Source of the DNA: Cyclobacteriaceae bacterium
Lineage (GTDB): Bacteria; Bacteroidota; Bacteroidia; Cytophagales; Cyclobacteriaceae
Length of the DNA stretch: 8,195 nucleotides
Direction of reading: 5' to 3'
Assembly (NCBI GenBank): GCA_029882725.1
Contig: JAOUKG010000092.1
Span: 1 to 8,195 of the forward strand
Part shown: piece by piece, positions 1-6,075 of the stretch
Layout of the letters: each line of letters starts with the position of its first letter
Position numbering within the stretch: position 1 is the stretch's first letter
Notes under the pieces: generated by a model
What the model saw: the letters and a program-made list of their open reading frames with translations, nothing else
What the model was told of the DNA's origin: nothing
The model's database searches: none
Position numbers and translations under genes: made by a program

Positions 1-2170
1 TGTCGCCTCCTCCACTCACCACATAGATATCCATATCTCCATCATTTTCCACATCCAATATTCCCACATCTATGTCTTCGAATAATTCGTCTTTTTGAAA
101 TGATTCAGATACGAATTTTGAAAAACCTCCATCACGTAGTTGATAATAAATTGCTCCTGATTGACCTCGTGCTCCTCCCACGTAAAAGTCTTTCAAGCCA
201 TCACTGTTGAAGTCGGCGGTGCCCAGCGCAGGTCCTTCCGTTGACAATTTTTCCAGAATCAACGGTTCGTTATCATAATCATTAAACTGGTTTTCAATAT
301 GCCTAAAATCGAGGTATTGTACAGTTTGATTTTCTTTGTCCAGTTGCTTTGAATATGGCTTACTGTTTTGAACAATATTCAATGTTTTGTCCACATCGAC
401 AGGACCATGTGTCTGCATCGTGCCATCGGGCCAGTATATCACCAATGAATCAACCTGTGACACCTCTCCCAAACCAAAGTGTAAAATGGAAGCCGAGGAC
501 GACTGAAATCCTCTAGTGCCAAACTCTTCGCGGCGCCAAGTTTTATCTCTGGCGTACAAATAGACATCAGCACCAACCCCAAATTTGTTGAGTTTTCCAG
601 CCAGATTGACTTTCAAATAATGAGATAACCTGAGAGAATCTGTGAGGTTTTCAAATAGGAACGCATCAGAATTGACATTATTCACGACTAGATCAAGATC
701 CCCATCATTGTCAAGATCAGAATATACTGCCCCACTTGAATATGAAGGGATATCGAGCCCCCATTCCTCACTTATCTCTTTAAAATTCAATTCCCCCAGG
801 TTGCGATACATGTAGTTTGGTATTTTTAGGGAAGGCATAGTTTCGATCAGTACTCTTTCAAGACTATCTTGTTCCTCACGCGAAAGATTAATATTGCTCA
901 AATTAATATTGCTCAGAAAGTTTATATAATCTAGATCATTTGGTCTTTTATAAATCCCGTTGGTTATAAAAATATCCATTTTCCCATCATTATCATAGTC
1001 CTGTAACAACACAGACCAACTCCAATCTGAAGCATAAGTATTCGTCAACAAACTAATATCTGAAAAGTATTGGTTCCGGTTATTTAATTGAAATGCATTT
1101 CGTGCATATTGGTTCTTGTAACCAAAACCCATTTTAATTTCAGCCACTTTATCACTTTCCTCTCCACCCGATTTCATCAATATCTGATTATCTGCAGGTA
1201 ACATATCCAAAGAAAACACATCTGAGGTCAGATCTCCGTTTACATCTGCAATATCTACCCCCATTGTAAATCTGGAAGTATGATTAAAATATCCCGCCAA
1301 CGATTCTTTAAAAGTGCCATCCATTTGATTGATATAAAGGTAATCATCTTCATGAAAGTCATTTCCCACGTAAATATCCGGCCATCCATCTTGATTGATA
1401 TCAGAAATAACCAAACCTAATCCATAACCTTGGGGACTACTAAAGATACCAGCACTTTCACTTATATCAATAAAGAAATTGCTACCTTCGCTTAACTGAT
1501 TTTCTAATAACCGGTCCCCCGCCAGCGCATCGAAATTGTTTCTGCCGGCTGCGGAAGTATAGCTTCGGGTAGTGTGAACAGCATGATTAAGAAGGTAAAC
1601 ATCAAGGTCACCGTCACGATCATAATCAAAAAAACCTGAATGAGTACCAAAACCTTTAAAATCAAGGCCCCATTTTTCTGAAGCTTCAGAAAAAGTCAGA
1701 TCACCATTGTTGAGGTATAAAAGATTATGCCCTTCCAGATTTTTATATTGACTGACCACAGAAATATAAATATCGAGGTAACCATCATTATTGATGTCGG
1801 CCATGGACACCCCGGTCGTCCAGTCCGGGTTAATGACAAAACCTGCCTCTTTGGTAATATCCTGAAATTTTAGGTTTCCCATATTAAGGTAAAGCTTGTT
1901 TTCCACTTGATTTCCAGTAAAAAAAACATCCTTCAACCCATCATTATTAATATCCCCTACTGCAACTCCACCACCATTGTAAAAATATAAATACTCAATA
2001 ATATTCAAATCGCCATTAGAGTGTAACGTATTATTGAACGATATGCCAGATTCATCCGAAGTAAGCAATCTAAAAAGTGTCGGGTCATCACTCACATTCC
2101 TCTCGTCTGAGCATGAAAATATGGCTAAAATCCAAACTAGCCAGACAAATTGTCTTAACCTTCCAACCAT
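1..2170 (-). CDS. VCBS/FG-GAP repeat and ASPIC/UnbV lipoprotein, left copy (3' end outside window)
   Basis: The frame is open from the ATG at 2170..2168 to the window edge and gives 723 residues with no stop. Against the 1093-residue neighbour, about 370 C-terminal residues are missing. The N-terminus is a lipoprotein signal: a hydrophobic stretch at residues 8-19, then I-F-S-Cys20, followed by S-D-E, which resembles the acidic export signal of surface lipoproteins in Bacteroidota. Calcium-loop motifs begin near residues 73, 125, 182, 257, 309 (degenerate, D-V-N-G-D-L), 391, 485, 653 and 706. W-S-W is at 383-385. An ASPIC/UnbV-type domain spans about 530-600 (T-R-G-F-Q-S-S, F-G-L-G, Y-W-P-D-G). 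The second half opens with H-I-E-N-Q-F at 624-629 and G-G-A at 665-667. The start lies 2 nt after the upstream stop, so expression is probably coupled. There is no enzymatic motif; an exported, lipid-anchored, calcium-binding propeller protein is inferred. The substrate or partner is unknown. Confidence 0.93.
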   Translation of the reverse strand, partial: MVGRLRQFVWLVWILAIFSCSDERNVSDDPTLFRLLTSDESGISFNNTLHSNGDLNIIEYLYFYNGGGVAVGDINNDGLKDVFFTGNQVENKLYLNMGNLKFQDITKEAGFVINPDWTTGVSMADINNDGYLDIYISVVSQYKNLEGHNLLYLNNGDLTFSEASEKWGLDFKGFGTHSGFFDYDRDGDLDVYLLNHAVHTTRSYTSAAGRNNFDALAGDRLLENQLSEGSNFFIDISESAGIFSSPQGYGLGLVISDINQDGWPDIYVGNDFHEDDYLYINQMDGTFKESLAGYFNHTSRFTMGVDIADVNGDLTSDVFSLDMLPADNQILMKSGGEESDKVAEIKMGFGYKNQYARNAFQLNNRNQYFSDISLLTNTYASDWSWSVLLQDYDNDGKMDIFITNGIYKRPNDLDYINFLSNINLSNINLSREEQDSLERVLIETMPSLKIPNYMYRNLGELNFKEISEEWGLDIPSYSSGAVYSDLDNDGDLDLVVNNVNSDAFLFENLTDSLRLSHYLKVNLAGKLNKFGVGADVYLYARDKTWRREEFGTRGFQSSSASILHFGLGEVSQVDSLVIYWPDGTMQTHGPVDVDKTLNIVQNSKPYSKQLDKENQTVQYLDFRHIENQFNDYDNEPLILEKLSTEGPALGTADFNSDGLKDFYVGGARGQSGAIYYQLRDGGFSKFVSESFQKDELFEDIDVGILDVENDGDMDIYVVSGGGD
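683..718 (-). repeat. Dispersed coding repeat, left-copy unit (D-L-D-N-D-G-D-L-D-L-V-V)
   Basis: This 36-nt stretch encodes a 12-residue calcium-loop motif that is identical in protein sequence in all three large genes (here residues 485-496). At DNA level it matches the middle-copy unit at 30 of 36 positions, including a 14-nt exact run. It is the most conserved DNA I found between the copies and a possible site for recombination between them. The identity is most simply explained by protein conservation. Confidence 0.75.
887..915 (-). repeat. In-frame 15-bp tandem duplication inside the left copy
   Basis: Two adjacent 15-bp units at 887-901 and 902-916 differ only in their last base. On the coding strand they give the pentapeptide S-N-I-N-L twice in a row (residues 420-424 and 425-429). 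The duplication sits in the linker between the D-Y-I-N-F segment and the P-S-L-K-I-P-N-Y segment. This linker also varies in sequence and length in the two other copies, so the insertion is probably tolerated. Confidence 0.85.
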
Positions 2171-2175
2171 AATTA
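2171..2175 (-). promoter_or_regulatory. Tight stop-start junction, middle copy to left copy
   Basis: The TAA of the middle copy (2175..2173) is followed by two bases and then the ATG of the left copy (2170..2168). No Shine-Dalgarno sequence is visible; the preceding leader is T- and A-rich. The spacing implies one transcript and probable translational coupling. There is no room for an independent terminator or promoter here. Confidence 0.7.
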
Positions 2176-5100
2176 ATATTCAAAAAACAAAAGTGATTCG
2201 TTATTTCGGGACACAATAATTCTGTTATTGTTCATTATAATATCCCTTACTTCTCCACGGGGATTGAACCCATTACCTCCGTTGTATGCCCTGAAATTCA
2301 GTTTACCCAGATTTTCGATATACAAACCGTTACTTGCGTCGTATCTACCCATTTCAGGTTTCACCCCGTATAAATTGCCTCCGGCGATTAAATCCAAATC
2401 ACCATCGTTATCGAAATCAGCAGATGCAAAAGCATAAATTGGAGAAAACTGAGCCTCTATAGGCAATTTTATTACATTAAAATTCCACTCACCTTCATTA
2501 ATCAATATAACTGACATCAAAGTATTTGCACTCAGCACCGTGGCCTCAGACAACTGCTCCTGCGAGAATATATCCTGTATGGATGCATTTTTAAAAGATT
2601 TATAGTCTGGAAATTGCTTTTTCAGACTTTTTATCTGATCAATCAGGTTGTGACGAAGTGCATACGGACATTCTTTTCCCTCTTCATTAAATCCTGTTAA
2701 TATTGGATCATTGAAACCATTTCCATCAAAATCATTAATGTAAAGTTTAAGTGGCTGTTTTTCAGAAGCGCTAAAACGACTGTTCAGTCCAAGATTGCCT
2801 AAAACTATATCATTATCGCCGTCTCCATCTATATCAGTTGTGAAAATTGTTTTCCACAAACCAGTTAGTTTGGATAGATGAGTATTATCGATTCTACTGA
2901 ATTTGCCTTGGTTATTTTCAAAAACATAAACAGGCATAAATTCTCCTACTACAATCAAATCCTGATCTCCATCTCCATCCACATCAGTAAATTCGCTATC
3001 AGATATCATCCCAACATCTTTCAATTCAGGAGCCAGATTGGGGGTTTGATCCTGAAACTGACCGGTTCCGTCATTTAGTAAAAGGAATCCACTTCCGGCT
3101 TCACCATAATTCAGGGGCTTCATCCTTTCACCTATAAATAAATCAAGATCGCCATCATTGTCCACGTCAGCTACGCTTACCGTTGAAGTGCTTATATTTT
3201 GACTTTGAGAAGGGAAATACTGTTTGGATTTAATGAATATTCCGCTTCCCTGATTGATATATAACCTGTCTCTCAAAGCAGATGAAGCCTGTGAAAATTC
3301 AACACCCCCGCTGCACACATATAAATCCAGATCTCCATCTCCATCACAATCAAAAAATACGCTTTCGGCATCTTCAGAAATTGAATCCTGAGCAAATACC
3401 TCACTTCCAATCTGAATAAAGCCAGACTCAGTCGCCTGAAGCAATACACCAGATGATTCCTTTGCCCCTCCCACATACAAATCATCCAAACCATCATTAT
3501 TTATATCACCCACAGAAATTTTTGGTCCCTCGGTACTGTTCATATGATATAACATTCTATCCCGATCAAAATCCACGAATGAATTTTCCTTATGCCTTCC
3601 ATATTCACGGTCAAAATCCAATCTCCTGATTAATTTTACTTTGTTATCCACCACTGTTGAATCAACCCTCACTGCATCACTTTCTTTTACTATAATTATC
3701 TGATTTACTTCAACATTTGTTAAATGGGAAATTCTTCCGGTTGGCCACTTAATAGTTACTTCAACCGGATTATTATCCATCAGCCCCAGAACGGGTCTTG
3801 GATCCACACTTGACTGAAAGCCTCTTGTTGGCTGCTGATCCAGATAAAACTTCTTTTTACCTGATTTCACCTGAATTCGAGCTCCAATCCCGTACGTATT
3901 GGGTGCATTTCCAACTAATTCAAACTTCAAAAAATTACCAACTCCATTTTCAGAACTGGTATTCCTGTAAACCCAGGATTCCATATTCACATTATTGACC
4001 ACAAGATCAAGATCCCCGTCATTATCCAGATCCCCATAGGCAGCACCATTTGAAAATCCTTTCTGAGCCAACCCATAATAATTGGTATTTTTCTCAAAAT
4101 TCAAATTTCCCTTATTTTTATAGGCATGATTTTCAATTGGATTAGATGGTATAATTTCAATCAGTTTTTGGTAATCCACAGTATTGTTCGTAATAATAGA
4201 TTTACGAACTTCATCATTGGCTATATATTGAAGGTAATCCTGGTCGGTAAGATCCTGATAGATACCGTTTGCTATAAACAAATCCTTTAAACCATCGTTT
4301 TCGAAGTCAAATATGAGTGCACCCCAACTCCAGTCAGATGCTTCCACACCAGCCAGCCTTCCAACCTCACTAAAACTACTATCACCATTGTTCAGCTGCA
4401 GAGTATTTCTTGTAAACTGATAATAATATCCATTTTCAATATTGTATTGATACCTGTCCCAATTTTCAAAAGTAGTTACGGATTTTAATCGGTCGTAGTC
4501 GGATGGGAGCATTTCGGTAACAAAAAGGTCGTTATAACCATCATTATTTATATCCGCCATATCGGCTCCCATGGAAGCCCCGCTAATTGATTTCATCTGA
4601 TTGACCAATTGCTCAGTAAATGTTCCATTTTGGTTGTTGATGTAGAGATAGTCTCTTTCAAAAAAGTCATTTGACACATAAATATCATCCCAACCATCGC
4701 CATTAACATCACCTACAGTGATCCCAAGACCAAAACCAATTACACTTCCATAAATGCCCGCCTTTTCACTGATATCTGTAAATACACCGTTTTCGTTGAG
4801 CATCAGCTTATCACCACCCAGAGAATCCCGTTTGGGTCTTTCATTTCTTCGTAAATCAAAAGATCCGATCGCCTGATATGAATTGTTGAGAATATAGACA
4901 TCCAAATCACCATCTTTATCAAAATCAAAAAATGAAGCATGAGTTGAATACCCCTTATCATCAAGACCATATTGTTCTGCAGATTCCACAAAAGTCTGAT
5001 CACCCTGATTGATAAAAAGTTCATTTTGCTTATTATCACCTTTAATATCACCTGAATTACATACATAAATATCCAGAAAACCATCACCATTTACATCTGC

Positions 5101-5454
5101 CATAGTTACACCAGTTGACCAGGCTCTGGTTCCACCTACCCCTGAAGATTCCGTTATATCCTTAAAACGAAAATCACCCAGATTCAAATACAGTTTGTTT
5201 TGTCCCAGATTGGAAGTGAAATATATATCTGAAAGTCCATCCTTGTTGATATCTCCAATTGCAACACCACCACCATTATAGTAATTACGGTACGTATAAA
5301 CATTAAAATCCTTATCAAAATGCAAATCATTTCGAAAATCCACCCCTGTTTCATCAGGATTCTGTAGTTCAAAAGTTGATTTTGTGTTTTCCTTACCGCA
5401 GGCAACCAAAGCAGCTATTAATACGAGAAAAAGAATATACCTTATTGCACTCAT
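2173..5454 (-). CDS. VCBS/FG-GAP repeat and ASPIC/UnbV lipoprotein, middle copy (complete, 1093 aa)
   Basis: This is the only complete large copy. Residues 1-18 form a signal peptide ending L-V-A before Cys19, the predicted lipid-anchor residue; G-K-E-N follows. Fourteen calcium-loop motifs (D-x-[DN/E]-x-[DN]-G) begin near residues 68, 120, 177, 249, 301, 383, 475, 650, 702, 763, 824, 874, 908 and 1013. They fall into two groups, consistent with two propeller-like halves. W-S-W is at 375-377. Between the halves an ASPIC/UnbV-type domain covers about 522-590 (G-I-G-A-R, T-R-G-F-Q-S-S-V, I-K-W-P-T-G). The second half opens with H-K-E-N-S-F-V-D-F-D-R-D-R at 621-633 and G-G-A at 662-664. Near 928-985 there is a non-repeat, probably helical insertion with Q-I-x-x-L-K-K. 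G-G-N-L-Y-G and K-P-E-M-G-R-Y-D-A are at 1025-1040. The ATG at 5454 puts the signal peptide at the usual distance. The product is probably an outer-membrane, calcium-stabilised binding or scaffold lipoprotein; I see no catalytic residues. Such proteins have sometimes been labelled RNA-binding, which nothing here supports. Confidence 0.96.
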   Translation of the reverse strand: MSAIRYILFLVLIAALVACGKENTKSTFELQNPDETGVDFRNDLHFDKDFNVYTYRNYYNGGGVAIGDINKDGLSDIYFTSNLGQNKLYLNLGDFRFKDITESSGVGGTRAWSTGVTMADVNGDGFLDIYVCNSGDIKGDNKQNELFINQGDQTFVESAEQYGLDDKGYSTHASFFDFDKDGDLDVYILNNSYQAIGSFDLRRNERPKRDSLGGDKLMLNENGVFTDISEKAGIYGSVIGFGLGITVGDVNGDGWDDIYVSNDFFERDYLYINNQNGTFTEQLVNQMKSISGASMGADMADINNDGYNDLFVTEMLPSDYDRLKSVTTFENWDRYQYNIENGYYYQFTRNTLQLNNGDSSFSEVGRLAGVEASDWSWGALIFDFENDGLKDLFIANGIYQDLTDQDYLQYIANDEVRKSIITNNTVDYQKLIEIIPSNPIENHAYKNKGNLNFEKNTNYYGLAQKGFSNGAAYGDLDNDGDLDLVVNNVNMESWVYRNTSSENGVGNFLKFELVGNAPNTYGIGARIQVKSGKKKFYLDQQPTRGFQSSVDPRPVLGLMDNNPVEVTIKWPTGRISHLTNVEVNQIIIVKESDAVRVDSTVVDNKVKLIRRLDFDREYGRHKENSFVDFDRDRMLYHMNSTEGPKISVGDINNDGLDDLYVGGAKESSGVLLQATESGFIQIGSEVFAQDSISEDAESVFFDCDGDGDLDLYVCSGGVEFSQASSALRDRLYINQGSGIFIKSKQYFPSQSQNISTSTVSVADVDNDGDLDLFIGERMKPLNYGEAGSGFLLLNDGTGQFQDQTPNLAPELKDVGMISDSEFTDVDGDGDQDLIVVGEFMPVYVFENNQGKFSRIDNTHLSKLTGLWKTIFTTDIDGDGDNDIVLGNLGLNSRFSASEKQPLKLYINDFDGNGFNDPILTGFNEEGKECPYALRHNLIDQIKSLKKQFPDYKSFKNASIQDIFSQEQLSEATVLSANTLMSVILINEGEWNFNVIKLPIEAQFSPIYAFASADFDNDGDLDLIAGGNLYGVKPEMGRYDASNGLYIENLGKLNFRAYNGGNGFNPRGEVRDIIMNNNRIIVSRNNESLLFFEY
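3997..4032 (-). repeat. Dispersed coding repeat, middle-copy unit (D-L-D-N-D-G-D-L-D-L-V-V)
   Basis: This stretch encodes residues 475-486 of the middle copy and is identical in protein sequence to the units at 683-718 and 7856-7891. It lies just before the ASPIC/UnbV domain in each gene, so it marks the same structural position in all three paralogs. Confidence 0.75.
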
Positions 5455-5472
5455 TTTTTGAATTTTTAGGTT
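5455..5472 (-). promoter_or_regulatory. Short A-rich leader of the middle copy, no Shine-Dalgarno
   Basis: The 18 nt between the stop of the small lipoprotein gene and the ATG at 5454 are A-rich on the coding strand (ending T-T-C-A-A-A-A-A) and hold no purine-rich ribosome-binding motif. This is the usual initiation context in Bacteroidota, where A-rich leaders replace the Shine-Dalgarno sequence. It supports the ATG at 5454 as the true start. The space is too short for a terminator plus a promoter. Confidence 0.6.
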
Positions 5473-6075
5473 TTACAACTTGTCTTTATACTTAATTGAC
5501 AGGTCTTCCATTTTTCCTTCCACAGTCTGCTCATCAATTATCCTCAAAGTAATTTGTCTATTTCCATCTACTTTAACCCATAAATCTTCCTCAGTTTCAT
5601 CACCCAAAGAGACCTTTATGAATGAATTTCCTCCATACCAATTCATTAAAGTATCTTTTATGACCGGCAACAGATTCTCTGAATTAAATTTGTCGGTGGT
5701 GGGAAACCATCCTAAATATTCAAAAGACAAGTCCATGATATACATATGGTCCTCCTCTGTGAAACGAGGGTAGAACAACATTCTGATTTGAGAACTTCCC
5801 TTTTTGGCTTCACCCATCAGGTATTCCACATTTTGGTTATTAGGCCCTTGTTTGATTAGTCCTTCACTGTTTTGAATCCAGCCTTTCGAAAAAAAATTCC
5901 TTCTCTGATCACCAAAACTGAAGGTCAAAAAAAGTGAATCATAGCGCACTTCTGAATTTAACTCCCTTTTTACCAGCCTTGAATATTCTGACTCCATACA
6001 ACCCGCAAGCAGCATTAAGAATGCCAAAACAAAAAGACTATTTCTTAGTTTCAAAAATTTTAATTGGTCCATCAT
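5473..6075 (-). CDS. Small uncharacterised lipoprotein, 200 aa, between the VCBS/UnbV genes
   Basis: The product starts with a signal peptide: a positive n-region, a hydrophobic core at 13-24, and L-L-A-G-Cys26 as lipobox, followed by M-E-S-E. The mature part is about 175 residues with no membrane segment or catalytic motif. Distinct patches are S-R-L-V-K-R-E-L (32-39), R-Y-D-S-L-F-L (44-50), F-S-F-G (52-55), G-L-I-K-Q-G-P-N-N (72-80), N-W-Y-G-G (145-149), F-I-K-V (152-155) and V-K-V-D-G-N-R (167-173). From memory these resemble a hypothetical family recurring beside CRTAC1/VCBS-type genes in Bacteroidota; I know of no assigned function. Its place between two VCBS/UnbV genes suggests a partner or accessory subunit (inference). 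The ATG at 6075, or the adjacent one at 6072, is chosen because the next ATG lies inside the hydrophobic core; a TTG at 6054 would give a 19-residue signal peptide and is a possible alternative. Confidence 0.9.
   Translation of the reverse strand: MMDQLKFLKLRNSLFVLAFLMLLAGCMESEYSRLVKRELNSEVRYDSLFLTFSFGDQRRNFFSKGWIQNSEGLIKQGPNNQNVEYLMGEAKKGSSQIRMLFYPRFTEEDHMYIMDLSFEYLGWFPTTDKFNSENLLPVIKDTLMNWYGGNSFIKVSLGDETEEDLWVKVDGNRQITLRIIDEQTVEGKMEDLSIKYKDKL
6038..6075 (-). other. 38-nt gene overlap, end of right copy with start of small lipoprotein
   Basis: The small lipoprotein gene begins (ATG-ATG from 6075) before the right copy ends at its TAG (6040..6038), in a different frame. The same DNA encodes G-P-I-K-I-F-E-T-K-K at the end of one protein and M-D-Q-L-K-F-L-K-L-R-N at the start of the other. 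The overlap points to translational coupling. Starting the small gene at the TTG at 6054 would shrink the overlap to 17 nt. Confidence 0.7.

Noticed and set aside
522..600. RNA-binding function for the UnbV/ASPIC proteins
   Set aside because: Such proteins have carried an RNA-binding label in annotations, but the signal peptides and lipoboxes place them outside the cytoplasm and no RNA-binding motif is visible.
683..718. Recurrent GATC-containing short repeats as operator or CRISPR-like array
   Set aside because: They occur within codons for Asp-Leu and Asp-Gly in the calcium loops, are irregularly spaced, and change at third codon positions. They are coding repeats, not a regulatory or CRISPR array.
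2228..2437. Plus-strand short open frames across the window (also near 2034, 2878, 3798, 5480, 5934, 6146 and 7371)
   Set aside because: All are antisense to long, well-supported genes, and none shows a recognisable domain or separate gene context.
4803..5090. Minus-strand frames inside the middle copy (also 3273-3497 and 5184-5405) and inside the right copy (7546-7776)
   Set aside because: They are out-of-frame readings of the repeat-encoding DNA. Their Met/Ile-rich composition is what D-G-D and N-D-G codons give when shifted by one or two bases.
5455..5472. Internal promoter or terminator between the small lipoprotein and the middle copy
   Set aside because: The gap is 18 nt with no hairpin, and I found no match to the Bacteroidota -7 (TAnnTTTG) and -33 elements just upstream.
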